Assembly: GCF_044385915.1 (NCBI RefSeq)
Contig: NZ_JBISCC010000127.1
Coordinates: forward strand, 372,001-436,000
Reading direction: 5' to 3'
Origin: Thalassobellus citreus
GTDB taxonomy: Bacteria; Bacteroidota; Bacteroidia; Flavobacteriales; Flavobacteriaceae
DNA length: 64,000 nucleotides
Positions 26,031 through 34,581 of this stretch are shown piece by piece (positions within the stretch are counted from its first letter, which is position 1; every line of letters begins with the position of its first letter). The notes below the pieces were generated by a model. The model saw only the letters and a list, made by a program, of their open reading frames with translations. It ran no database searches and was not told the origin of the DNA. The position numbers and the translations under genes were made by a program.

Positions 26031-26135
26031 ATTATAAATTATTTGTTCAAAAATAATGATTATCTATCGGAATCATTGTTTTGCTGTAAAATCTTTAAAA
26101 CTTTTAATAAAAATGAAAAAAAGATTTTATACTAT

Positions 26136-26166
26136 TTTGATTTCTTTAAAAAAGAATTACTTTAGC
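26136..26166 (+). promoter_or_regulatory. Promoter of the Phe/Tyr operon leader
   Basis: TTTG at 26136-26139, a 19-base spacer, then TACTTTAG at 26159-26166 (one mismatch to TAnnTTTG). The predicted transcription start is only about 4-6 bases before the leader peptide ATG at 26176. Confidence 0.6.
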
Positions 26167-26175
26167 ACCGTAATT

Positions 26176-26259
26176 ATGAAAGCAACAGTAAGTTATACAT
26201 ATTTTAGCAACTTTTTTTATTTCTTCTTTAGCAGAAGAAACGAGACGTTGTGTGTATAA
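26176..26259 (+). CDS. Phe/Tyr leader peptide of the pheA operon
   Basis: A 27-residue peptide with 6 Phe and 3 Tyr, clustered as SYTYFSNFFYFFF at residues 6-18. It sits between a promoter and an intrinsic terminator, just upstream of genes for Phe and Tyr synthesis. It is a classical attenuation leader: ribosomes lacking charged tRNA-Phe or tRNA-Tyr would stall in the cluster. The stop codon (26257-26259) lies 11 bases after CGAGAC (26241-26246), the strand that can pair with the terminator's 5' arm. The reading frame extends upstream to 26056, but that extension precedes the promoter and is not likely to be translated. Confidence 0.85.
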   Translation: MKATVSYTYFSNFFYFFFSRRNETLCV

Positions 26260-26314
26260 TTTATAAACTATAAATTTTAAATATGAGTCTCGATGTAAAT
26301 CGAGACTTTTTTTT
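26241..26314 (+). promoter_or_regulatory. Attenuator of the Phe/Tyr operon (antiterminator and terminator)
   Basis: The terminator hairpin has arms AGTCTCGAT (26286-26294) and ATCGAGACT (26299-26307), followed by eight T. An upstream CGAGAC (26241-26246), inside the leader peptide gene, is an identical copy of the terminator's 3' strand and can pair with GTCTCG (26287-26292) instead. A ribosome that reaches the leader stop would cover the upstream copy and let the terminator form; one stalled at the Phe/Tyr codons would leave it free. Confidence 0.85.
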
Positions 26315-26372
26315 GTTTAAGAGTTGATAAGAATAATATAAAGGAATAAATATTTTAAAATAATATCAAAAA

Positions 26373-27200
26373 TTGATTAAAACAGTAGCCATACAGGGAG
26401 TAAAAGGATCTTTTCATCATATTGTGTCGAAACAATTTTTTGAAAAACCTGTTAATCTTATTGAATGTTTAACATTCGATAGAACAGTTGATTCTGTAAT
26501 TACTAAAGAATCTGATGCGGCTATTATGGCGTTAGAAAATTCTATTGCTGGTTCAATTATTCCTAATTATGCTTTAATAGATAAGCATGATTTGCATGTA
26601 GTTGGAGAGCATTATTTAGATATTCAACATAATTTAATGGCGTTGCCAGGTCAAGATATTAAAGATATTAAAGAAGTGTACTCGCACCCTATGGCATTGT
26701 TGCAATGTAAAGCGTTTTTTAAAGCCTACCCTCATATTAAATTGGTAGAAGATAAAGATACTGCTGAGGTTGCACAACGTATTCAAGAGCAACAATTAAA
26801 AGGAATTGCAGCCATTGCAAGTGTTATGGCAGCCGAAATATTTGAGTTAGATATTTTAGCACACAGTATTCAAACAATTAAACATAACGAAACACGCTTT
26901 GTTATTGTAAAACGTACAAATTCTGAAGTGCCAGAAGACGAGATAACTAAAGCTTCTATAAAATTTGAAGCAGACCATAAACGTGGTAGTTTAGCAACTA
27001 TTTTAAATGTAATGAGCGATTGTAAATTGAATTTAACTAAAATACAATCGTTACCAATAGTTGAAACACCATGGAAATATGCCTTTTTTGTTGATGTTAC
27101 TTTTGAAACGTATGCCGATTTTAAGAAAGCAAAATCCATTATTGATATTATGGCGCAAGGATTTAAGGTGTTAGGTGAATATAAAAATGCAAAGTTATGA
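26373..27200 (+). CDS. pheA: Prephenate dehydratase
   Basis: A 275-residue enzyme that makes phenylpyruvate from prephenate. The dehydratase domain covers about residues 1-180 (TVAIQGVKGSFHHIV, ALENSIAGSI, AAIAS, NETRFVIV), followed by a Phe-sensing ACT domain (KASIKFEADHKRGSLATILNVM). There is no chorismate mutase part; that activity sits on the last gene of the operon. The start must be TTG at 26373: an in-frame TAA lies 12 bases upstream and the TTG gives the family start MIKTVAIQG. First gene after the attenuator, overlapping the next by 4 bases. Confidence 0.94.
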   Translation: MIKTVAIQGVKGSFHHIVSKQFFEKPVNLIECLTFDRTVDSVITKESDAAIMALENSIAGSIIPNYALIDKHDLHVVGEHYLDIQHNLMALPGQDIKDIKEVYSHPMALLQCKAFFKAYPHIKLVEDKDTAEVAQRIQEQQLKGIAAIASVMAAEIFELDILAHSIQTIKHNETRFVIVKRTNSEVPEDEITKASIKFEADHKRGSLATILNVMSDCKLNLTKIQSLPIVETPWKYAFFVDVTFETYADFKKAKSIIDIMAQGFKVLGEYKNAKL

Positions 27201-28342
27201 TTGAAGTAGCAGATAGATTAAATACGGTTGAAGAATACTACTTCTCAAAAAAACTAAGAGAGGTTAATTTGTTAATAGCTAATGGAAAACCAGTTATTAA
27301 CTTAGGTATAGGTAGTCCAGATATGCAACCGCCAAAAAAGGTTGTTGATGCTTTAACTAAAGGGTTGTTAGATCCTAATGCGCATAAGTATCAAAGTTAC
27401 CAAGGATTACCAGAATTAAGACAGGCTATTGCAGGGTTTTATAAAACACATTACGATGTGAATTTAAGCCCGAATACCGAAGTACTGCCTTTAATGGGAA
27501 GTAAAGAAGGTATCATGCATATTTCTATGGCATATTTAAATAAGGGTGATGAAGTTTTAATTCCAAATCCTGGGTATCCAACTTATCAGTCTGTTACAAA
27601 ATTATTGGAAGCAACACCTGTTTTTTACGAACTTGATGAAGCTAATAAATGGTTGCCAGATTTTAAAGCATTAGAAAAATTAGATTTAAGTAAAGTGAAG
27701 CTTATGTGGGTAAACTATCCGCATATGCCAACAGGCGCTCAACCAAGTAAATATTTATTTGAAGAGTTAGTTGCCTTTGGTAAAAAGCATGATATTTTAA
27801 TAGTAAATGATAATCCGTATAGTTTTGTTTTAAATGACAATCCTACAAGTATTTTGAATGTAGAAGGCGCTAAAGATGTTTGTTTAGAGTTAAATTCTTT
27901 AAGCAAAACCTTTAATATGTCTGGATGGAGAGTAGGTATGGTTGTTGGAAGCGATACGCATATTAATAACATTTTAAAAGTAAAAAGTAATATGGATTCT
28001 GGAATGTTTTATGGCATTCAAAAAGGTGCCATAGAAGCTTTAAAATGTTCAGAAATGTGGTTTGTTACTTTAAACAGTGTGTATAAGGAGCGTCGTGATT
28101 TAGTTTGGAAATTAGCCAAAGCATTAAATTGTACTTACGATGAAAATGCAACAGGACTTTTTGTTTGGGCCAAATTACCGCCACATATAAAAGCAGAAGA
28201 ATATATAGATTTAATACTTAAAGAGAACCATATATTTATAACACCAGGAACTATTTTTGGTAGTCAAGGTGAAGGATATATTCGTTTTTCTTTATGTGCA
28301 CAAACTGAAGATTTAGAAGAAGCAATTGCTAGAGTAAAATGA
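27197..28342 (+). CDS. Class I/II aminotransferase, likely aromatic or prephenate aminotransferase
   Basis: A 381-residue PLP aminotransferase: INLGIGSPDMQPP at the start, NPGYPTYQS, VNDNPYSF and the PLP lysine motif LNSLSKTFNMSGWRVG. It sits between prephenate dehydratase and prephenate dehydrogenase with 4-base overlaps on both sides, so it most likely forms phenylalanine and tyrosine from their keto acids. It could also act on prephenate or aspartate. Family certain, substrate from context. Confidence 0.85.
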   Translation: MIEVADRLNTVEEYYFSKKLREVNLLIANGKPVINLGIGSPDMQPPKKVVDALTKGLLDPNAHKYQSYQGLPELRQAIAGFYKTHYDVNLSPNTEVLPLMGSKEGIMHISMAYLNKGDEVLIPNPGYPTYQSVTKLLEATPVFYELDEANKWLPDFKALEKLDLSKVKLMWVNYPHMPTGAQPSKYLFEELVAFGKKHDILIVNDNPYSFVLNDNPTSILNVEGAKDVCLELNSLSKTFNMSGWRVGMVVGSDTHINNILKVKSNMDSGMFYGIQKGAIEALKCSEMWFVTLNSVYKERRDLVWKLAKALNCTYDENATGLFVWAKLPPHIKAEEYIDLILKENHIFITPGTIFGSQGEGYIRFSLCAQTEDLEEAIARVK

Positions 28343-29190
28343 AAAATATATACGCAATAGGTGTTGGTTTAATTGGTGGTAGTCTTGCTATTGATATTAA
28401 AAAGAATAATCCAGATGTGATTATTCATGGTATTAGTAGAAAACAGTCAACACTTGATGAAGCATTATCTCTTAATTTAATTGATAAAAAAGCAACCTTA
28501 GATGATCTTGGTAATGCCGATTTAGTAATTGTGTCTATTCCTGTAGACGCTACCGTTAAATTATTACCAACTATTTTAGATAAGATATCAGAGAATGGAT
28601 TAGTTGTAGATGCAGGATCAACCAAATTAGATATTTGTAAAGTGGTTGAAAATCATCCTAAACGTAGAAATTTTTTAGCAATGCATCCTATTGCAGGTAC
28701 AGAACATTCAGGACCAAGTGCAGCTATTAGTGGCTTGTTTCAGGGGAAAACAAATATTGTTTGTGAAGTTGAAAAAACAACGTTTAAGCTTCAAGAAAAA
28801 GCATTAAAGTTGTTTTCAGATATAGGTATGCGTATTCGTTATATGAATCCGGAAGCCCATGATAAACATATTGCTTATGTATCACATTTATCGCATATAA
28901 GTTCGTTTATGTTAGGTAAAACAGTTATAGATAAAGAAAGAAATGAACGCGATATTTTTGATATGGCGGGTAGTGGATTTGCATCAACTGTAAGATTAGC
29001 AAAAAGTTCGCCAGAAATGTGGACCCCTATTTTTAAACAAAACAAAACAAACGTAATAGAAACTCTAGAAGAGTATATTAATAACCTCACTCATTTTAAA
29101 GAGCTTATGAAATCAGATGATTTTGATGCTATTTTTAATGAGATGAAAAATACCAATCATATAAAAGATATTTTAAACGGAATTAGTTAA
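28339..29190 (+). CDS. tyrA: Prephenate dehydrogenase
   Basis: A 283-residue NAD(P)-dependent dehydrogenase on the tyrosine branch: Rossmann motif IGVGLIGGSLAIDIK, then LAMHPIAGTEHSGP and HIAYVSHLSH with the expected catalytic and substrate-binding His residues. No C-terminal ACT domain and no chorismate mutase fusion are present. It starts 4 bases before the aminotransferase stop and is followed 11 bp later by the DAHP synthase-mutase gene. Arogenate could be the true substrate; sequence alone does not decide. Confidence 0.93.
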   Translation: MKNIYAIGVGLIGGSLAIDIKKNNPDVIIHGISRKQSTLDEALSLNLIDKKATLDDLGNADLVIVSIPVDATVKLLPTILDKISENGLVVDAGSTKLDICKVVENHPKRRNFLAMHPIAGTEHSGPSAAISGLFQGKTNIVCEVEKTTFKLQEKALKLFSDIGMRIRYMNPEAHDKHIAYVSHLSHISSFMLGKTVIDKERNERDIFDMAGSGFASTVRLAKSSPEMWTPIFKQNKTNVIETLEEYINNLTHFKELMKSDDFDAIFNEMKNTNHIKDILNGIS

Positions 29191-29201
29191 GTAGTGAAAT
29201 T

Positions 29202-30284
29202 ATGGAAAACACAAAAGAAATGAGAACCTGGTTAGATGATTTAAACTTAGATCATCCGTTGGTAATTGCTGGCCCTTGTAGTGCCGAAACAGAAGAACAA
29301 GTTTTAAAAATTGCACATGAGTTAAAAGATACTGATGTTAGTTATTTTAGAGCTGGTATTTGGAAACCAAGAACACGTCCAGGTATGTTTGAAGGAGTTG
29401 GTGCTTTAGGTTTAAAATGGTTACAAAAAGTAAAAGCAGAAACAGGTATGAAAATTTGTACGGAAGTTGCTAATGCAGCTCACGTAAAATTAGCCTTAGA
29501 ACATGATGTAGATTTATTATGGATTGGTGCACGTTCTACTGTAAGTCCATTCATTATGCAAGAAATTGCAGATGCTTTACAAGGAACTGATAAGCCAGTT
29601 TTAATTAAGAATCCAGTAAATCCAGATTTAGCTTTATGGTTAGGAGGTATTGAAAGAATTTACAAAGCAGGTGTTAAAAATATTGGAGCAATACACAGAG
29701 GTTTTTCTACTTACGAAAAAACAAAGTACCGTAATACTCCAGAATGGCAATTAGCTATTGAGTTTCAAAATAAATATCCAGATATTCCTTTAATTAACGA
29801 CCCGTCGCATATTACAGGTAACCGTGAAATGATTTTTGATGTATCTCAAGCGGCTTTAGATTTAAATTTTGATGGGTTAATGATTGAAACTCATTACGAT
29901 CCTGCTAATGCATGGAGTGATGCTGCTCAACAAGTAACTCCATCTACTTTAGTTCAAATTATGAAAGATTTGAAAATTAGAAAAGAATCTGATTCTGAAG
30001 CTGAATACAATAAATCACTTGATAATTTAAGAGCACAAATTGATGTGGTTGATAATCAAATTATCGATTTATTAGGTAAGCGTATGAAAGCAGCTGATGG
30101 TATTGGAACTCTTAAAAAACAAAAAAATGTAGCGGTTTTACAATCGAAACGTTGGAATGAGATTTTAGGAAAAATGGTTTTAGAAGGACAAGATCACGGT
30201 TTAAGTGAAGAGTTTATTTTAAAAATGTTTAAAGCTATTCACCAGGAATCAATTAATCATCAAGAGAAGATTATTAATAGTTAA
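29202..30284 (+). CDS. DAHP synthase fused to chorismate mutase
   Basis: A 360-residue bifunctional enzyme. Residues 1 to about 265 are a KDO8P-synthase-like (type I beta) DAHP synthase (PLVIAGPCSAET, FRAGIWKPRTRPGMFEG, IHRGFSTYEK, DPSHITG). Residues about 268-355 are an AroQ-type chorismate mutase (LRAQIDVVDNQIIDLLGKRM). It makes the first shikimate-pathway intermediate and also turns chorismate to prephenate, supplying both PheA and TyrA upstream. The mutase tail may also act as the feedback-control module. It ends the operon; a strong terminator follows. Confidence 0.94.
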   Translation: MENTKEMRTWLDDLNLDHPLVIAGPCSAETEEQVLKIAHELKDTDVSYFRAGIWKPRTRPGMFEGVGALGLKWLQKVKAETGMKICTEVANAAHVKLALEHDVDLLWIGARSTVSPFIMQEIADALQGTDKPVLIKNPVNPDLALWLGGIERIYKAGVKNIGAIHRGFSTYEKTKYRNTPEWQLAIEFQNKYPDIPLINDPSHITGNREMIFDVSQAALDLNFDGLMIETHYDPANAWSDAAQQVTPSTLVQIMKDLKIRKESDSEAEYNKSLDNLRAQIDVVDNQIIDLLGKRMKAADGIGTLKKQKNVAVLQSKRWNEILGKMVLEGQDHGLSEEFILKMFKAIHQESINHQEKIINS

Positions 30285-30312
30285 AAGCTGTTAAGTTTTA
30301 AGTGTTAAAAAA

Positions 30313-30340
30313 AAGGCTCGCAGTTGCGAGCCTTTTTTTG
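30313..30340. terminator. Intrinsic terminator shared by the aro operon and the convergent lipoprotein-like gene
   Basis: Arms AGGCTCGCA and TGCGAGCCT (30314-30333) with A-run before and T-run after, so it can stop transcription from both sides. Confidence 0.9.
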
Positions 30341-30342
30341 TT

Positions 30343-30993
30343 TTAATCATTTTTAGTATAAGCTAATCTTCTTGAAGCTTTTCTCATTAAAATATTTATT
30401 AAGTCATCAGGACTACTCCCTATACTTCCTCTTACTTTTTTATTGTAGTTCCATAATAGTACACCATCTTCAGCATTGTTTATACTCATGTTTATAACAG
30501 CGCTATTAGTGCTTCCCCAAAAACCAATAAGTAGTCCTAAAGCAACAGAAGCTCCTTCAGACATGGGTTTATCGGTTTCAAATTCTCCAGAAATAACAGC
30601 ATCAACTTCTAATAGTTTTGCAAGTTCTTGAGGAGTGTACTCGGTAAGGTTGTCATAATCAATATCATTTTTTTTTAAAAGAGCTGTTGTTACTTTGGGG
30701 TCTTGTACTTCTAAACTTTGTAATTTACCTCGTTTTTTTCTTTTTAAAAACCATGAATACATAGCGGTTTGGACACCTTTTCCTTCAGATTGCTCTAGTT
30801 TATGTAATTGTTCGTTAGTCATATCCTTCATTTGTTTAGGTCTTAATTTAACCTGAGTTATAAAAGGAAGTACAGCAATAATTTTATGCGATTTTGCAAT
30901 TTCATCAAAATTTGGATTTTCATACAAATTAGTTTGAGCAATTGAGTTTTGAATAATTGCTAAAAAAAGAATAGGTAAAAAAAGTTTTTTCAT
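30343..30993 (-). CDS. Secreted protein of unknown function
   Basis: A 216-residue protein with a clear signal peptide (MKKLFLPILFLAIIQNSIAQ). The mature part has KIIAVLPFITQVKLRPKQM, LAKLLEVDAVISGEFETDK and a C-terminal DGVLLWNYNKKVRGS. The pattern 'AVLPF ... AVISGEF ... LLWNY' recalls CsgG/GNA1162-like periplasmic lipoproteins that report on envelope components, but there is no lipobox Cys. I do not recognise the family with certainty. It stands alone between two convergent or divergent neighbours, so context says little. Confidence 0.75.
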   Translation of the reverse strand: MKKLFLPILFLAIIQNSIAQTNLYENPNFDEIAKSHKIIAVLPFITQVKLRPKQMKDMTNEQLHKLEQSEGKGVQTAMYSWFLKRKKRGKLQSLEVQDPKVTTALLKKNDIDYDNLTEYTPQELAKLLEVDAVISGEFETDKPMSEGASVALGLLIGFWGSTNSAVINMSINNAEDGVLLWNYNKKVRGSIGSSPDDLINILMRKASRRLAYTKND

Positions 30994-31068
30994 GTTTTTG
31001 TTGTTGAGATTTAATAAATAAGGGGCTAATATATAGATATTCTTACGTGTAAAATAATTATTTTAAAC

Positions 31069-31076
31069 TACTTTTG
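31069..31076 (+). promoter_or_regulatory. -7 box of rsgA
   Basis: TACTTTTG, exact to TAnnTTTG, ends only 8 bases before the rsgA ATG. The mRNA would be nearly leaderless. Confidence 0.5.
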
Positions 31077-31084
31077 GAAAAAAT

Positions 31085-32035
31085 ATGACAGGACGCGTTT
31101 ATAAATCTACAGGAAGTTGGTACACCGTAAAAACTCAATTGGGTGATGCTTACGAGTGCCGTATAAAAGGCAAATTTAGGATGAAAGGTATTAAAAGTAC
31201 CAATCCAATTGCAGTTGGAGATATTGTCGATTTCGAGTTGGAAACCGATAATAATCAAGTGTCAGGAATCATTCATAACATACACGATAGAACGAATTAT
31301 ATTGTTCGAAAATCTGTTAATTTATCAAAGCAAACCCATATTATTTCGGCAAATGTCGATCTGGTTTTTTTAATGATTACCATTAATAATCCGCCAACTT
31401 TAACAAGTTTTATAGATCGGTTTTTAGTAACCGCTAATGCTTATTCTATAAAAACTGTTTTGTTATTTAATAAGATAGATACTTACGATGAAGAAACGCT
31501 TAACGAAGTAAAATACCTAGCGCATGTATATCGTAAAATTGGTTACGAATGTATTGGAGTTTCTGCAAAAACAGGTAAAAATGTAGATAAGGTAAAGGCT
31601 TTAATGTTGGGTAAAGTAAGTATGTTTTCGGGGCACTCAGGCGTTGGTAAGTCTACACTTGTAAATGCTATTGAACCTACATTGAATATAAAAACAAAAG
31701 AAATTTCTACACAACATATGCAAGGGCAACATACAACAACCTTTGCCGAAATGTTCGATTTAAGTTTTGATGCCACCATTATTGATACACCAGGTATTAA
31801 AGGTTTTGGTGTCGTAGATATGGAAAAAGAAGAAGTAGGAGATTATTTTCCAGAGTTTTTTGCTTTAAAACAAAACTGTAAGTTTAATAACTGTTTGCAT
31901 ATAAAAGAGCCAAAATGTGCTGTAAAAGAAGCTTTAGATAATGGCGATTTAGAATTCTCAAGATACCGTAGTTATCTCCAAATTATTGAAGGAGAAGATG
32001 AGCATTACAGAACTGATACCTGGGAAAAAGAATGA
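31085..32035 (+). CDS. rsgA: Ribosome small-subunit-dependent GTPase A
   Basis: A 316-residue circularly permuted GTPase that helps the 30S subunit mature. An N-terminal OB-fold precedes the G motifs in permuted order: NKID (129-132) comes before the P-loop GHSGVGKST (183-191) and DTPGIKGFG. The zinc part CKFNNCLHIKEPKC closes the protein. Its stop overlaps the dtd start by 4 bases, pairing two translation quality functions. Assignment is certain. Confidence 0.96.
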   Translation: MTGRVYKSTGSWYTVKTQLGDAYECRIKGKFRMKGIKSTNPIAVGDIVDFELETDNNQVSGIIHNIHDRTNYIVRKSVNLSKQTHIISANVDLVFLMITINNPPTLTSFIDRFLVTANAYSIKTVLLFNKIDTYDEETLNEVKYLAHVYRKIGYECIGVSAKTGKNVDKVKALMLGKVSMFSGHSGVGKSTLVNAIEPTLNIKTKEISTQHMQGQHTTTFAEMFDLSFDATIIDTPGIKGFGVVDMEKEEVGDYFPEFFALKQNCKFNNCLHIKEPKCAVKEALDNGDLEFSRYRSYLQIIEGEDEHYRTDTWEKE

Positions 32036-32484
32036 AAGTAGTTATTCAAAGAGTTTCAAAAGCAAGTGTTACCATTGATGACGAAAAAGTCGCTTCTATT
32101 TCAAATGGGCTTTTAATTCTTTTAGGAATTGTAAATGAAGATTCTCAAGAAGATATTAATTGGCTTTCAAATAAAATTATAAACCTGCGCATTTTTGGTG
32201 ATGAAAATGATGTTATGAATAAATCGCTAAAAGATGTTGATGGAGACGTTATTGTAGTAAGCCAATTTACTTTACACGCTTCAACTAAAAAAGGAAATCG
32301 TCCAAGTTATATAAAAGCAGCTAAACCCGATATTGCCATTCCGCTTTATGAAGCTTTTGTAAAACAATTAGAGTATGATTATGGTAAAGTCGTTCAAACA
32401 GGGCAATTTGGAGCCGACATGAAAGTAGATCTGCTTAATGATGGTCCTGTAACTATAATTATAGATTCTAAAAACAAAGAATAA
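32032..32484 (+). CDS. dtd: D-aminoacyl-tRNA deacylase
   Basis: A 150-residue DTD enzyme that removes D-amino acids (and glycine) from mischarged tRNAs. Both signature motifs are visible: VVSQFTLHA and the Gly-Pro motif NDGPVTIII near the C-terminus. Length equals the usual bacterial protein. It overlaps rsgA by 4 bases. An exact -7 box, TACTTTTG, at 32492-32499 just after it probably serves the next gene. Confidence 0.96.
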   Translation: MKVVIQRVSKASVTIDDEKVASISNGLLILLGIVNEDSQEDINWLSNKIINLRIFGDENDVMNKSLKDVDGDVIVVSQFTLHASTKKGNRPSYIKAAKPDIAIPLYEAFVKQLEYDYGKVVQTGQFGADMKVDLLNDGPVTIIIDSKNKE

Positions 32485-32652
32485 ATAAATTTACTTTTGC
32501 AGTAAGTTACCACAAATTTATTCCTTAATTTACTTATATTAGCTGTAAGATTTTTAGTTTTAAAACTAAAAAATATGCATTATAACGAAATATGATTTTT
32601 CTCATGTTATAATGGGTTTTAAAATAATAAATTTAAAACTTATTCTTTTTTT

Positions 32653-34563
32653 ATGGTTTTTAGAAGCATTATTAGTACTTTAATATTACTCACCACAATA
32701 ACTGTTTTTTCTCAAGAAAATTTATACACAAGTTTCACAATTCCAGATAATCTTAAACAAAATGCAAATGCAGTTGTTAGGTTAAATGATATGAATATTT
32801 CAATAAAATCGGCTAATGAAATGTACATAACAAAAAAGAGAATTGTTACGGTGCTAAATAAAGAAGGAGACGATGATGTTGATGCCTATGTGCATTATGA
32901 TAAGAATGTGAAAATTAATGAACTTCAAGTTTTAGTATATAATCAGTTTGGTGCGGTTATTAAAAAAATAAAAAAGAAAGATTTTAAAGATGTGAGTGCG
33001 GTTGATGGCGGTACATTATATTCAGACTCTAGAGTTAAATATCTAGAATACACACCAATTGATTATCCGTATACCATTGAGTTTGTTTGTGAAACACTAA
33101 CAAGTAATACAGCATTTATTCCTTCATTCTACCCATTAAACGGTTATTTTGTTAGTGTAGAAACAAGTGGTTATAGCATTGATTACCCAGAAACTATAAC
33201 AATTAGAACAAAGGAAAAGAATTTAGAAAGTTTTGAATTAAAAAAAGAAACTCTAACAAATGGAGTTAAATACAAAGCACAAAACATAGAAGCTATTAAA
33301 CCAGAAAGGTATAGTCCTGCGTTTTTTGATTTTGCACCTAAAGTTTTATTAACTTCAAAGCAATTTACTCTAGAAGGTGTCTATGCTGAAGTTGATGATT
33401 GGAATAGCTTTGGGAAATGGATGTATCATGATTTAATAAAAGATACATATGATTTGCCTGAAAGTACTATAAGTATGATTCAGAATCTTGTAAAAGACGA
33501 ACCGAATGATATTGAAAAAGCAAGAAAAATATATCAATATGTTCAAGATAAAGTAAGATACATTAGTGTGCAAGTAGGTATTGGTGGGTGGAAACCATTT
33601 AATGCTTCAGAGGTTGATAAACTTGGGTATGGAGATTGTAAAGCCTTAACAAATTATACTAGATCGCTTTTAAAAGCTGTAGGAGTAGAGTCTAATTATA
33701 GTGTTGTTTATGCAGGGAAATCTCAAAGAAGTTTAGAAGATGATTTTGCGGCAATGCAAGGCAATCATGTTATCTTAAATATTCCTCAAGAAAACAATGA
33801 AAACATATGGCTTGAATGTACCAGTCAAAAACTGCCTTTTGGTTTTATAGGCGATTTTACAGATGATAGAGATGTGTTAGTTATTACACCAGAAGGCGGA
33901 AGAATTGAGCATACAAAAAAGTATACAGTAGAAGAAAATACGCAAATTATAAAAGGAAATTATAGTATTTCAAAAGAAGGGGATATTGATGCAAGTGTAA
34001 ATGTGAATTCTAAAGGCATTCAGTATGATAATAAATATTGGTTAGAAACCGAAACAGAAAGAGATTTAGATATTCATTACAAAAAACGATGGAAATATAT
34101 TAATAGCATTTCTATAAATGACATGCATATTGAAAACAATAAAAAAGCTATTGAGTTTGTTGAAGATGTGAGTTTTAAAGCGTCTAATTATTCTAAAATT
34201 GTTGGAAACAGAATGCTACTTACATTAAATGCCTTAAATAGAAATACGCACGTTCCAGATAGATACAGAACCAGAAAGCAGCCATTAAAAATAAAAAGAG
34301 GTTTTGTCGATATTGATGAAGTTGAAATTAAGTTACCTCAAGATTATAAAGTAGAATCGATGCCCAAAAACATGTTGGTGGAGAATAAATATGGGAGTTA
34401 TAAAGCTGAAGTAGAAGTTAAAGACGAAAACACATTAATTTATAAAAGACAGTTTGTTATTAACGACGGCGAATTTCCAAAAGAAGATTATGCCGATTTT
34501 AGAAATTTTTATAAAGAAGTTTCAAAAATGGATAATGCAAAAGTAGCTTTAATAAAGAATTAA
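32653..34563 (+). CDS. Exported DUF3857 / transglutaminase-like protein (active-site form)
   Basis: A 636-residue protein with a signal peptide (ending TVFSQE), an N-terminal DUF3857 domain (about 40-220) and a central transglutaminase-like domain. Catalytic Cys C329 (GYGDCKALTNY) and His H372 (NHVILN) are in place; the usual third residue position reads WLECTSQ, with Glu where Asp is common. It may be a periplasmic or surface peptidase or cross-linker; the substrate is unknown. A closely related gene follows 18 bp later and lacks the Cys. The two are probably partners. Confidence 0.85.
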   Translation: MVFRSIISTLILLTTITVFSQENLYTSFTIPDNLKQNANAVVRLNDMNISIKSANEMYITKKRIVTVLNKEGDDDVDAYVHYDKNVKINELQVLVYNQFGAVIKKIKKKDFKDVSAVDGGTLYSDSRVKYLEYTPIDYPYTIEFVCETLTSNTAFIPSFYPLNGYFVSVETSGYSIDYPETITIRTKEKNLESFELKKETLTNGVKYKAQNIEAIKPERYSPAFFDFAPKVLLTSKQFTLEGVYAEVDDWNSFGKWMYHDLIKDTYDLPESTISMIQNLVKDEPNDIEKARKIYQYVQDKVRYISVQVGIGGWKPFNASEVDKLGYGDCKALTNYTRSLLKAVGVESNYSVVYAGKSQRSLEDDFAAMQGNHVILNIPQENNENIWLECTSQKLPFGFIGDFTDDRDVLVITPEGGRIEHTKKYTVEENTQIIKGNYSISKEGDIDASVNVNSKGIQYDNKYWLETETERDLDIHYKKRWKYINSISINDMHIENNKKAIEFVEDVSFKASNYSKIVGNRMLLTLNALNRNTHVPDRYRTRKQPLKIKRGFVDIDEVEIKLPQDYKVESMPKNMLVENKYGSYKAEVEVKDENTLIYKRQFVINDGEFPKEDYADFRNFYKEVSKMDNAKVALIKN

Positions 34564-34581
34564 AATTAAAACCAACAATAA

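Noticed and set aside
26056..26259. 67-residue ORF upstream of pheA
   Set aside because: Its first 40 codons precede the predicted promoter and look like random AT-rich translation; only the last 27 codons form the Phe/Tyr leader peptide.
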